Positions 33,658-42,219 of a stretch of DNA of 45,044 nucleotides are shown here, one piece after another. Each line of letters starts with the position of its first letter. The first letter of the stretch is position 1. Both the position numbers and the translations under genes were made by a program. Source of the DNA: Deltaproteobacteria bacterium. Its GTDB lineage: Bacteria; Myxococcota_A; Polyangia; JAAYKL01. The stretch covers positions 1-45,044 of the forward strand of contig JAFGXQ010000041.1 of the NCBI GenBank assembly GCA_016936575.1. The letters are read 5' to 3'. Below the pieces are notes generated by a model. That model saw only the letters and a list, made by a program, of their open reading frames with translations, did no database searches and was not told the DNA's origin.

Positions 33658-35765
33658 AATTCGAAACGATTCATCGAATATCCGTTTTTTCGCTGGCAAC
33701 GATGGCGGTAGCCCCGCTGGTTCTAAGCCGGGAACTGAGCATCTACCTGGGCCCCGCGTTCGCCTGTTTTCTTATCGCCGGGTGGTTTATACCCCGCACG
33801 GTGCGGGTGACCCCTTTTTTCATCCATACGGCGCCGGTGCTTGCGGCTCTCCTTTTTTTACTTCAGGCATTCCGTATTGCACAGGGAGAACATCTGGCCT
33901 CAGCATCCATCGAGTTCGCCGTATTGCTGCTCGGCATCAAGTTATGTACCAATCACACGTATGCGGATTTCCAGCAAACCGTTCTACTGGCGTTCGTCGC
34001 GATTATCGCCTCCACGGTTACCAGCTATCAAATCTCGTACGCGTTTTACTTTTTCTCGTATATCATTCTGCTGCCCCTGGCCATGTCGCTCACACTGCTG
34101 CGAAAAGAGATGGAACAACGATTCACCAAAGCCGATGAACAGACACAGTTGCGACTGCTCACATCCAAACGGGTGATTCAGACACGCTTTGCCGCAGGCT
34201 GGGCGATCACCGTTTTCGGCTTGGTATTGGTTGTGGTCGGCTTATTCCTCTCCATTCCCCGCTGGGGGTTCGGCATGGGCGGCGGCACGCTTTTCGGCAA
34301 GCAGATACTCGGCTTCACCAATGAAGTGAAAATCGGAGATCTTTCCCAGACTATCGAAAATGAAACCGTCTACCTCCGTCTGTGGCCCCTCGAACCCAAG
34401 CAGCCGAACCCCACGGTTCTTCCGTTGAAATTTCGCGGCGCGGTATTCGACACCTATCAGGACGGCACGTGGCAAAAAAGCGCCGATACCCGATTTCGAT
34501 TTCCGCTCTCCTCTGACGGGGTCTACGCTTTTTTCAACCATGTGCCGATGCGCGGAGCTCGCTTTAAAATTATGCAGGAACCGACCAACCCCAGCTATCT
34601 CTTTGTCCCCTCAGGCACTCATCATATCCAAATGGAACGTTCCAGACACCGCGGTCGGCTGCGATATCAGCGACTGCAAATAAACCCCATGGGGGTGATT
34701 AAATACAACGATGCGAAACGGGTCGGTATTCGGTATACCGCAATGGTGGACGGCAGTCCGGTTATCAGTGACACGGTGTCAGACATGTCGCCGTTTCTGC
34801 GCGTGCCCGCCGAAACTGAAAACGTGGCCGCGCTGGCTGCCGCATGGAGCGGAAATGCATCAACTGCTGAACAGCAGATTCGCAATATCCTCACACATTT
34901 TTTCAAAGAGTATCGATACACTAAAGTGATTTCCGCCGATGAACGGTCCGATGCCCTCAATACCAATATTCTGGAACAATTTCTATTTGATTACAAACGG
35001 GGCACGTGCGAACACTATGCGACCGCAACCACCATCATGTTTCGCACCCTTGGTATTCCGTCGCGATTTGTCACCGGGTTTTCCGGCGCCCGCTGGAACC
35101 CCATCGGCGAATACTACACCGTGGACGCCAACGCCGCGCATGCCTGGACGGAAGTATACGTGAACGGCATGTGGCACACCGTGGATGCCACCCCACAGGC
35201 AGGCGGCACCGGCAACAGCGGCTCCGAACAGCCGCATACCAGCTATATATCTCTTTTCTACGACACGCTGGCGATGAAATGGCACCAGTATGTAATCGAC
35301 TACGATGAAGGTTCACAGCAGGCGCTATTGGCCGCACTGAAACCGGCATTCACAACGCGTTCATCCAACCGGCCTGCCGGCATCCCCAGAAATACGGTTC
35401 TCGCCATTCTGGTACTGCTGGTGTTTGGATTCGCCGTGTATCGCGTCTGGTCGTATCTGCGACGGCCCCGCCGCCGTTTCGCGAAAAACAGCCGACCCGC
35501 AAAGCAACAGGCGACCGTTCTATTTCTGCTGCTCGAAAAAAAACTGCAGCCGTTTACCGGACAACGAACCCCTTATGAAACGCCGATGCAATACGTCATT
35601 CGAGCAGAGCAGCGATTGCCGAAGCTCAAACCGTTCCTTGAATCGTTTCTCACCCATTACCTGCAGGCGCGCTTCGGCGACACGCCTTTTTCGGCAGGGC
35701 AATTTGATTCCTATCGTCGCGACATTCCGATACAAATTAAAAGCGCCGCAAACACGAACAAATAA
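33654..35765 (+). CDS. Transglutaminase-like membrane protein (DUF3488/TgpA type)
   Basis: This 703-residue protein has ~5-6 N-terminal membrane helices, a large periplasmic part with a transglutaminase domain, one more helix (residues ~580-600, TVLAILVLLVFGFAVYRV) and a DUF4129-like C-terminal region (TPYETPMQYVIRAEQRLP). The catalytic Cys is in KRGTCEHYATATTIMFRTLGIPSR, the His in NAAHAWTEVYVNG and the Asp in VDATP. Thus the triad is complete. The ATG at 33654 overlaps the DUF58 stop (ATGA); a longer frame starting at 33264 reads DUF58 out of frame and is not real. Function is probably crosslinking or processing in the envelope. Confidence 0.92.
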   Translation: MKFETIHRISVFSLATMAVAPLVLSRELSIYLGPAFACFLIAGWFIPRTVRVTPFFIHTAPVLAALLFLLQAFRIAQGEHLASASIEFAVLLLGIKLCTNHTYADFQQTVLLAFVAIIASTVTSYQISYAFYFFSYIILLPLAMSLTLLRKEMEQRFTKADEQTQLRLLTSKRVIQTRFAAGWAITVFGLVLVVVGLFLSIPRWGFGMGGGTLFGKQILGFTNEVKIGDLSQTIENETVYLRLWPLEPKQPNPTVLPLKFRGAVFDTYQDGTWQKSADTRFRFPLSSDGVYAFFNHVPMRGARFKIMQEPTNPSYLFVPSGTHHIQMERSRHRGRLRYQRLQINPMGVIKYNDAKRVGIRYTAMVDGSPVISDTVSDMSPFLRVPAETENVAALAAAWSGNASTAEQQIRNILTHFFKEYRYTKVISADERSDALNTNILEQFLFDYKRGTCEHYATATTIMFRTLGIPSRFVTGFSGARWNPIGEYYTVDANAAHAWTEVYVNGMWHTVDATPQAGGTGNSGSEQPHTSYISLFYDTLAMKWHQYVIDYDEGSQQALLAALKPAFTTRSSNRPAGIPRNTVLAILVLLVFGFAVYRVWSYLRRPRRRFAKNSRPAKQQATVLFLLLEKKLQPFTGQRTPYETPMQYVIRAEQRLPKLKPFLESFLTHYLQARFGDTPFSAGQFDSYRRDIPIQIKSAANTNK

Positions 35766-35942
35766 TTCGAAAATCACCGAGGTTGACGATTCCATATGAC
35801 CTGCCTCCCATCATCCGCTATAGTAACTGTAAATTTGTTATGGACATAGAATTGAAATTTGTCTTGCACAGTTGCGAAACCAAAATCCAAAGGCGTTCTG
35901 TCGGATGCGCTCATGTAACCGAAAAGGGCGGAGCCTGTAAAA

Positions 35943-37439
35943 ATGGCCAATAAACCATACAATCGCCTCGACTACCAATCAGGCGTCGACCCCTCAACCA
36001 AGTATGCCGAAAGCGAATTCACCGCTCCGGCGTATGCGCAAAGCCATTACTCAGAAACCCAATACCATGAAACCCAGTTCGCTTCTCCGGACTATCGCAC
36101 CGTTGCCTATGCAGAAACGGATACCATTATCGGAGCTGATATGAAAGACGCGCTCATCGGAAAGATCAATCGCAAAGACGCCAAAGTCGCCGTCATCGGA
36201 CTGGGATATGTGGGACTTCCGCTGGCCGTATCGTTCGCGAATGCGGGGTTCTCCACCGTAGGTATTGATACCTCGTCGCAATTGGTTTCAGCTTTGCGCG
36301 AACAACACTCCCACGTGCGCGACATCACCGATGCGCAACTGGCCGATGCCATAAACAAAGGTCTCCATTTTTCAGACAGCTACACAGCGGTCGCAGATTG
36401 TGACTGTATTTCCATTGCTGTCCCCACGCCGCTGACCAAATCCAAAGAACCGGATATTTCGTATATCACCGCGGCGGTCGACGCGCTGCTGCCGCATCTG
36501 ACAGAGGGCGTCCTGGTGGTGCTGGAATCCACCACCTACCCCGGTACGACAGATGAACTGTTGGGCGCCAGAATCCAGGCGGCGCGCGGCCTCAATGTCG
36601 GCGAACACATCTTTGTGGCGTTCAGTCCGGAACGCGTCGATCCGGGCAATCCCACCTGGAAAATTAAAAACACACCCAAGGTCATCGGCGGGGTCACGCC
36701 CCATTGTACCGAAGTGGCACACGCCCTGTACGCGCGTACCATCGACAAAGTGCACTGCGTTCAATCCGCGAAGGAAGCTGAAACCGTCAAGCTGCTTGAA
36801 AACACGTTTCGAGCGGTGAATATCGGTCTGGTCAACGAATTTCTGCTGATGTGTCATCGTATGGATATCGACATCTGGAACGTTATCGAAGCCGCGGCCA
36901 CAAAACCGTTCGGTTTCATGCCGTTCTTTCCCGGCCCCGGTATCGGCGGGCATTGTATTCCCCTCGACCCGATGTACATGTCCTGGAAAGCCAAATCCGT
37001 TGATTTTTACAATCGCTTTATTGAACTGGCAACAGACATCAACGGGAATATGCCCAGATTTGTAATTTCCAAGCTGTCAGACATTCTGAACAACCAGAAA
37101 AAGCCGCTCAACGGAAGCCGCATTGCGGTGCTAGGATTATCATACAAAAAAAATGTATCTGACATGCGGGAGTCTCCCGGTATGGAAATTGTTTCCCTGC
37201 TGCAGCAGAAAGGGTGTGAGGTATTTTTAAACGATCCGCTGATACCGGTTCGGCAGACCGCCGATTCTGCGGACAGAATCGCAATTGAAGACCTGGCGCA
37301 AACCGATGCCGCAGTTCTGGTGACCGACCACGATACGTATAATTACGCAGCAATTGCCGAAACCGCCCCGGTGATACTCGATTGCCGCAACGCATTCGCG
37401 AAACGGGGAATAACCCACGTTAAAATATACAAATTGTAG
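35943..37439 (+). CDS. wbpA: UDP-N-acetylglucosamine 6-dehydrogenase (WbpA type) with N-terminal pentad repeat
   Basis: This 498-residue protein has a ~66-residue N-terminal extension, then a UDP-sugar dehydrogenase. The NAD site is VAVIGLGYVGLPLAVSFA, the conserved ESTTYPGTT and FSPERVDPGN loops are present, and the catalytic Cys is in GPGIGGHCIPLDP. It would oxidise UDP-GlcNAc to UDP-GlcNAc uronate, the first step in diacetamido-uronic acid synthesis. The extension has an aromatic residue every 5 positions from Tyr6 to Tyr56 (one exception, Asp16) and is unlike normal family members. The ATG at 35943 follows GGCGGAG; a second start at 36141 (MKDALIG, after GGAG) would give the normal-length enzyme. 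The stop lies in a palindromic repeat. Confidence 0.93.
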   Translation: MANKPYNRLDYQSGVDPSTKYAESEFTAPAYAQSHYSETQYHETQFASPDYRTVAYAETDTIIGADMKDALIGKINRKDAKVAVIGLGYVGLPLAVSFANAGFSTVGIDTSSQLVSALREQHSHVRDITDAQLADAINKGLHFSDSYTAVADCDCISIAVPTPLTKSKEPDISYITAAVDALLPHLTEGVLVVLESTTYPGTTDELLGARIQAARGLNVGEHIFVAFSPERVDPGNPTWKIKNTPKVIGGVTPHCTEVAHALYARTIDKVHCVQSAKEAETVKLLENTFRAVNIGLVNEFLLMCHRMDIDIWNVIEAAATKPFGFMPFFPGPGIGGHCIPLDPMYMSWKAKSVDFYNRFIELATDINGNMPRFVISKLSDILNNQKKPLNGSRIAVLGLSYKKNVSDMRESPGMEIVSLLQQKGCEVFLNDPLIPVRQTADSADRIAIEDLAQTDAAVLVTDHDTYNYAAIAETAPVILDCRNAFAKRGITHVKIYKL

Positions 37440-37496
37440 GGGCGCCTCTCTGTAGGCGCCCGTTGATTGTAAGCGCGATTCGCGAATCGCCCCTAC
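37436..37496. repeat. 61-bp MITE-like palindromic element with 9-bp terminal inverted repeats
   Basis: GTAGGGGCG (37436-37444) and CGCCCCTAC (37488-37496) are perfect inverted ends; a near-perfect palindrome GCGATTCGCGAATCGC lies at the right end. The first bases supply the TAG stop of wbpA. Related ends occur at 14668-14692 and 42181-42204. No transposase is present. Confidence 0.75.
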
Positions 37497-37525
37497 GTCG
37501 TTTAAAAACCACACGGAAAGAACAA

Positions 37526-38053
37526 ATGACAACACACATTCACAAAACCGCAATCATTGATGAACCTGTCTCCATCGGTGAAAACACCCGCATCTGGCAT
37601 TTCTGTCACCTGATGAAAGGCTGCACCATCGGCCGTGATTGCACGCTGGGCCAGAATGTGTATGTCGGAGGACAGGTGACGGTGGGAAAAGGTGTTAAAA
37701 TACAGAACAACGTCTCTCTGTACGACGGTGTTCACATTGAAGACAACGTTTTTATCGGCCCCAGTGCGGTCTTCACAAATGTCACCAATCCGCGCGCCCA
37801 TCGAAACCAACGCGATTCCTTTATCCAGACAACGGTCAAACAGGGCGCGACCATTGGTGCCAACGCTACGATTGTATGCGGCGTAACCATCGGCGCATAC
37901 GCGTTTGTCGGCGCCGGGGCAGTGGTAACGAAAGATGTTCCCGACCACGCGCTCATGCTCGGTGTGCCCGCTATACACCAGGGATGGGTCTGTGATTGCG
38001 GAGAGCGGATAGACCCATCCGTCTCGTGCAACGTATGCGGATGGACCCGATGA
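37526..38053 (+). CDS. wbpD: Hexapeptide-repeat N-acetyltransferase (WbpD/WlbB type)
   Basis: This 175-residue left-handed beta-helix acetyltransferase has many hexapeptide repeats, including IGENTRIWHFCHL, IGRDCTLGQNVYVGG, VKIQNNVSLYDGVHIEDNVFIGPSAVFTNV and IGANATIVCGVTIG. The pattern NPRAHR is typical of WlbB/WbpD. The enzyme would acetylate the 3-amino group of UDP-GlcNAc(3N)A. A Cys-rich C-terminal stretch (WVCDCGERI, VSCNVCGW) adds a zinc ribbon seen in many homologues. The ATG at 37526 follows GGAAAG. It overlaps the aminotransferase gene by 4 bp, so the two are coupled. Confidence 0.9.
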   Translation: MTTHIHKTAIIDEPVSIGENTRIWHFCHLMKGCTIGRDCTLGQNVYVGGQVTVGKGVKIQNNVSLYDGVHIEDNVFIGPSAVFTNVTNPRAHRNQRDSFIQTTVKQGATIGANATIVCGVTIGAYAFVGAGAVVTKDVPDHALMLGVPAIHQGWVCDCGERIDPSVSCNVCGWTR

Positions 38054-39270
38054 ACATTCCTCTTCTTGACATCTGCGCGCTGCACGCACCGATTCTGCCG
38101 GAACTCGAATCGGCGTTGCTGCGCGTACTCCGCAGCGGCGCCTACATCAACGGCGAAGATGTCTCACTGTTTGAAAACGAACTGGCAGCAGCAGTCCACA
38201 CACCAAACGCCATCGGCGTCAGTTCCGGCACCGATGCGCTTCTCGCCACCCTGATGGCCTTCGACGTGCGCCCCGGCGACAAAGTGATCACCACACCGTA
38301 CACATTTTTCGCCACCGCCGGCGCCATTGTTCGCCTGGGAGCCATTCCCGTTTTTGTCGATATAGAGGAAGAAGGATTCAACATTGATGTTTCGCAGGTG
38401 GAAGCGGCGATTGATTCCCGCACGGTGGGTATTGTTCCGGTCCATCTGTTCGGTGCGACCGTCGACATGACAGAAATCTGTCGAGTGGCCGACGCCCACG
38501 GACTATGGGTTGTGGAGGATGCCGCGCAGGCATTCGGCAGCTGCATCGCGAATTCCCGGCGTGCCGGCACCTTGGGAACCGCGGGCATTTTTTCATTTTT
38601 CCCCGCCAAAAACCTCGGCGCGGCCGGCGATGCCGGCGCCGTGGTGACCGGCGACAACACATTGGCAACGCGTATCCGACAAATCCGAAATCACGGTGCC
38701 GAGCCCAAGTATCATCATCATGTGGTTGGTGGAAACTTTCGCCTCGATACGCTTCAGGCGGCGTTGCTGCGCGTGAAGCTGTTGCACGTTGAAGGCTGGA
38801 ACGCCGCACGACAACATGCCGCCGCGCGATATGATGAACTGCTGTCTGATATTGAAGGAATCACATGCCCGGCTAAAAATACTGCAGGCATTTTCACAAA
38901 CTCCCCCCGCCCCCTTTCTGAAGGGGGCGCCAGCGCTCCATTCCCCCTTGAAAAGGGGGTAAGGGGGATTTCGAATCGGTGTACGCACGTATACAACCAA
39001 TACGTGGTGCGGTTTCAAAACGAAACCATTCGCAACGCAGCAAAGGCAGCACTCCTTGCGCACAACATCGGTTGCGCGGTGTATTATCCGCAGCCGCTCC
39101 ACCTGCAGCCGTGCTTTTCGCATTTGAAGTATTCACCGGGGGAACTACCGCGCAGCGAAGCCGCCGCGAAAACCTCCCTTGCCCTGCCGATGCACCCGAC
39201 CCTCCAGCCCGCAGACCAACAAAAAGTCGCCGAAGTACTGATTGCCGCGCTCAATAAAGCTTCAGCGTGA
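38050..39270 (+). CDS. wbpE: DegT/DnrJ-family aminotransferase (WbpE type) with in-frame repeat insertion
   Basis: This 406-residue PLP enzyme aminates the 3-keto sugar from the WbpB step. Features are GVSSGTDALLATLMAFD near the N-terminus, VHLFGATVDM, VEDAAQAFGS, and Lys187 in FFPAKNLGAAGDAG as the PLP-binding residue. Residues ~284-307 (NSPRPLSEGGASAPFPLEKG) are translated from a GC-rich hairpin repeat. They sit between a segment ending ITCPAKNT and the conserved THVYNQYVVRF, where homologues have a short loop, so the enzyme may still fold with a surface insert. Start at 38050 overlaps the acetyltransferase stop. Confidence 0.9.
   Translation: MNIPLLDICALHAPILPELESALLRVLRSGAYINGEDVSLFENELAAAVHTPNAIGVSSGTDALLATLMAFDVRPGDKVITTPYTFFATAGAIVRLGAIPVFVDIEEEGFNIDVSQVEAAIDSRTVGIVPVHLFGATVDMTEICRVADAHGLWVVEDAAQAFGSCIANSRRAGTLGTAGIFSFFPAKNLGAAGDAGAVVTGDNTLATRIRQIRNHGAEPKYHHHVVGGNFRLDTLQAALLRVKLLHVEGWNAARQHAAARYDELLSDIEGITCPAKNTAGIFTNSPRPLSEGGASAPFPLEKGVRGISNRCTHVYNQYVVRFQNETIRNAAKAALLAHNIGCAVYYPQPLHLQPCFSHLKYSPGELPRSEAAAKTSLALPMHPTLQPADQQKVAEVLIAALNKASA
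38901..38970. repeat. GC-rich double-hairpin repeat inside wbpE-type gene
   Basis: Two hairpins with identical arms, CCCCCTT/AAGGGGG (38910-38927 and 38943-38959), are flanked by CTCCCCCC (38901) and AGGGGGATT (38962). This is the architecture of an intergenic palindromic repeat, but here it is within a coding frame, which it keeps open. Confidence 0.85.
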
Positions 39271-39657
39271 GCACCTCTCCCCCTGCCCCCTCTCCGAAAA
39301 TGGGATTCAAAATACTCAGATTCACCAATCAACAAATACTGACGGACGCCACATGGGTTCTCGATAAACGTGAACAATATTGCATTAAATGAAACAAATC
39401 GTCACTCCCCTTCCCCCGTTCTCTCCCCTTCTCTCGCAGGGAAGGGGCCGGGGGCGAGGTCTTCAAATGCCGGGGGTTAAGTCCCAAATGCCGGAGATCA
39501 GGTCTTACGCACCTATCCCCACGCCTTAAAAAAACGGACTTATATACGGGCGCGACAAAAATTTTGTGACAAAGTAAATTTACATATCATAAAAAATCAT
39601 TAAAAACGGCCTCTTTAAAAATGACGACAACCTGAACCAAACCACGGTGCACCGAAA
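39271..39657. other. Intergenic region with palindromic G/C-run repeat remnants
   Basis: No gene is seen. 39276-39297 is a C-rich fragment similar to the repeat in the aminotransferase gene. 39404-39460 is a second palindromic repeat (CTCCCCTTCCCCCG on one arm, CCGGGGGCGAGG on the other). CAAATGCCGG appears twice at about 39465-39497. The stretch 39540-39657 is AT-rich with the palindrome GTAAATTTAC (39574-39583) and likely carries the promoter of the MBL gene. Confidence 0.6.
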
Positions 39658-41016
39658 ATGACGAATTCACAACCGACCATTATCACCCGTCAGGAGGAAA
39701 TCCCGTTTCCGGGAGGCCGCGTTCGTTTTCTGAACGGTGCCGATACGGTGCAGGCCACGATGACGCTTGTCGAAATCGACGGACTCACCATGCTGGTGGA
39801 TTGCGGCGCAAATCCTTTTCAAACCCCGGTGGAGCTTCCGGATGAAGCATTTGAAGCCGATGCGATATTACTGACCCATGCACACATGGACCACGTGGGC
39901 GGCATTCCGCGCTTATTAACATCAGGCTTTTTTGCACCGGTGTTCGCAACCGACACCACACTCGCAATAACGCGAATCGCCCTTGGCGAATGTATTCGTC
40001 AAAACGGCGGCGAACATCGAGATGTGCGCGCGTTCTCGGGCGGTTTGGATCACATCGCCAGATCGGTGGGTTTCGATTCGCCCTTCAAACCGTTTTCCAA
40101 ACGCGACATTGAAATCACGTTTCACCCGGCCGGCCACATTCTCGGCGCCGCCAGCATCGAAATAAAAACCGAACAGGCCCGTCTGCTCTTCTCCGGTGAT
40201 ATCGGCCCCGCCACGCTCCCTGTGGCCGGTGCACCGAACGACACCTGGAAGAACGACCAGCCATTTGATCTGGTTGTCATGGAGTCCACCCGCGGAGACG
40301 TTCAGGCCGACCAAAGCCGCATGGAAATCGAAGCCGCATTGGCCGATATGATTCGAACCGCACAGGCACAAAACGGCCACATTGTAGTGCCGGCATCCAT
40401 TATCGGCCGAACCCAGGAACTCATCCACTACCTGAATAACATCACAGAGCGGGATGATACGCTTCAAATCCCCGTAGCCCTCGACACGGCAATGGGACTG
40501 CGCATCGCCAACGACACCCCGCCTCTTGCCGCTTTTGTCGACGAGAGCGGGCTGGCCAAACTGTCACGGGCGGATGATCCGTTGAACATCGACGGTCTGT
40601 ACACCGTTCGCAAAACCAAAGATCCCAAAAAGCTTCGAGAGCTTGATAAAACCACTCTCATTGTCACCGGATTCGGCAGTTGTGACTCGGGCAGAATCGT
40701 TTCCCAGCTCATTGAGCTGTTGCCGTACCCGGAAAATACAGTTCTGTTTATCGGATACCAGGCCCCCGGAAGCGTGGGACGTCAAATCATATCGATGTCC
40801 GATGGCCAACAGGAGGATGTTGCGCCGACAATTCAACTGAACGATGAGGATATTCCCGTTCGGGCAAGCATACGAACACTGCCCGGATTGTACGCCCATG
40901 CCACCCAGCCCGGCCTGGTGAATTGGGTAAACCAGTTACCGAACATCAAACAAATCGCACTGCACCACGGAACCGCCGCCGCGCAGGACGCACTCGCAAA
41001 GGCTCTGTCCCCATGA
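39658..41016 (+). CDS. MBL-fold/beta-CASP nuclease-like protein
   Basis: This 452-residue protein has a metallo-beta-lactamase fold with the metal motif LLTHAHMDHVGGIP, HPAGHILGA and FSGDIG, and after it a beta-CASP insertion (VMESTRGD where ESTYG is usual; HIVVPASIIGRTQELI; VTGFGSCDSGR) and a final HHGTAAAQDALA segment. This is the layout of CPSF73/RNase J-like RNA-processing enzymes. It also resembles a group of archaeal and bacterial KH-less exonucleases. Cytoplasmic, no signal. It overlaps the following oxidoreductase by 4 bp, an unexpected pairing with sugar genes. Substrate is unknown. Confidence 0.85.
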   Translation: MTNSQPTIITRQEEIPFPGGRVRFLNGADTVQATMTLVEIDGLTMLVDCGANPFQTPVELPDEAFEADAILLTHAHMDHVGGIPRLLTSGFFAPVFATDTTLAITRIALGECIRQNGGEHRDVRAFSGGLDHIARSVGFDSPFKPFSKRDIEITFHPAGHILGAASIEIKTEQARLLFSGDIGPATLPVAGAPNDTWKNDQPFDLVVMESTRGDVQADQSRMEIEAALADMIRTAQAQNGHIVVPASIIGRTQELIHYLNNITERDDTLQIPVALDTAMGLRIANDTPPLAAFVDESGLAKLSRADDPLNIDGLYTVRKTKDPKKLRELDKTTLIVTGFGSCDSGRIVSQLIELLPYPENTVLFIGYQAPGSVGRQIISMSDGQQEDVAPTIQLNDEDIPVRASIRTLPGLYAHATQPGLVNWVNQLPNIKQIALHHGTAAAQDALAKALSP

Positions 41017-41930
41017 AAAACTTCGCACTTATCGGCGCCGCCGGTTACATTGCACCGAGACACATGCAAGCCATTAAGGAAACCGGACACCGGCTGGTTG
41101 CCGTGGCGGATCCCGCCGATTCCGTGGGAGTCCTGGACCGCTATTTTCTCGACGTGCGGTACTTTCCCGAAATCGAACGCTTCGACCGACACCTCGAAAA
41201 ACTGCGTCACGGACCGGAGGAAAACAAGGTGCATTTTGTATCGATTTGTTCTCCCAACTATCTTCACGACGCCCACGTGCGGCTCGCACTTCGCTCCGGC
41301 TGCAACGCCATCTGTGAAAAACCACTGGTCATCAACCCCTGGAACCTCGACCAGTTGGCGCAGGTGGAGCGTGAAACCGGGAACAAAGTGAACACCATTA
41401 TGCAACTTCGACTGCACCCGACGGTGATTGCGCTGAAAGAAAAACTGATTGCCGAACGAACCAGGCAACCCGATGCACCGAAAAAAAAGGTTTCACTCGA
41501 ATACCTCACCGGTCGCGGCCCCTGGTACCAGCAGTCGTGGAAAGGTCGGGAAGAACGTTCCGGCGGGCTGGTAACCAACATCGGCATTCACTTTTTTGAT
41601 ATGCTGCTGTGGCTGTTCGGCGAGCCGGAACAAATGAACGTAACGGTGTTGACCCCCACCAACGCGCGGGGGACCCTGTCGTTGAAACACGCCGATGTCA
41701 CCTGGCATTTAAGCGTTGATTTCGGGCAACTGCCGTTCGCCGCAGCCCCCGGACAAACCACTACCTATCGGTCTATCACCATTGACGGCGAAGCGCTCGA
41801 CTTCACCGGCGGTTTCACTGACCTGCACACGCGGTCGTACGAAGAAATCCTGAACGGAAACGGTTTCGGTATCGACGACGCCCGCCCTGCCATTGAACTG
41901 GTGCACCGAATTCGCCAGTCCCAGCCGTAA
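41013..41930 (+). CDS. wbpB: Gfo/Idh/MocA oxidoreductase (WbpB/WlbA type)
   Basis: This 305-residue NAD-dependent enzyme has the Rossmann start FALIGAAGYIAPRHMQAI, the sugar-site motif CEKPLVINPWNLDQL, and TNIGIHFFDMLLWLFG. These features fit WbpB/WlbA, which oxidises C3 of UDP-GlcNAc uronate so that WbpE can aminate it. With the dehydrogenase, aminotransferase and acetyltransferase genes, it completes UDP-GlcNAc(3NAc)A synthesis. It starts within the preceding stop (ATGA). Confidence 0.9.
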   Translation: MKNFALIGAAGYIAPRHMQAIKETGHRLVAVADPADSVGVLDRYFLDVRYFPEIERFDRHLEKLRHGPEENKVHFVSICSPNYLHDAHVRLALRSGCNAICEKPLVINPWNLDQLAQVERETGNKVNTIMQLRLHPTVIALKEKLIAERTRQPDAPKKKVSLEYLTGRGPWYQQSWKGREERSGGLVTNIGIHFFDMLLWLFGEPEQMNVTVLTPTNARGTLSLKHADVTWHLSVDFGQLPFAAAPGQTTTYRSITIDGEALDFTGGFTDLHTRSYEEILNGNGFGIDDARPAIELVHRIRQSQP

Positions 41931-42219
41931 TTTTTCCATTATTGGTTCAATGAAGTCGAAAAAGTGAAAATTCACTATGCGATAAGTGGTTTCCTTTACT
42001 CAATTGTGATACATAACGTAACCGATTATCACGGAAGCAATTGGAATTTTACGGATTTTCCCCGTTTCTGCGGAATGAAGTCCGCATATTCCACAGATAA
42101 AGAATGTGCATCCGGTTGACAGCTGCTGTTCATCAATGGGCCGTATGGAACCCAAGGGGGCGGAGCCTATTTCAACGCAAGGGCGGGGCATGCCTCGCCC
42201 CTACATTACGAATAGAGTC
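41931..42219. other. Intergenic region with GTAGG-family repeat end
   Basis: This AT-rich gap holds a small perfect hairpin TGCGGA-ATGAAG-TCCGCA (42069-42086) and a palindrome GGGCGGGGCATGCCTCGCCC (42181-42200) that ends CGCCCCTAC, as the element at 37436-37496 does. No gene is seen. Confidence 0.55.

Noticed and set aside
35774-35962. Small minus-strand open frame with a hydrophobic start
   Set aside because: No ribosome site, and it runs into the start of the dehydrogenase gene and its upstream region; nothing else supports it.
42106-42219. N-terminal extension of the SDR epimerase
   Set aside because: It is translated from the palindromic repeat; the Rossmann fold starts at the ATG at 42220.
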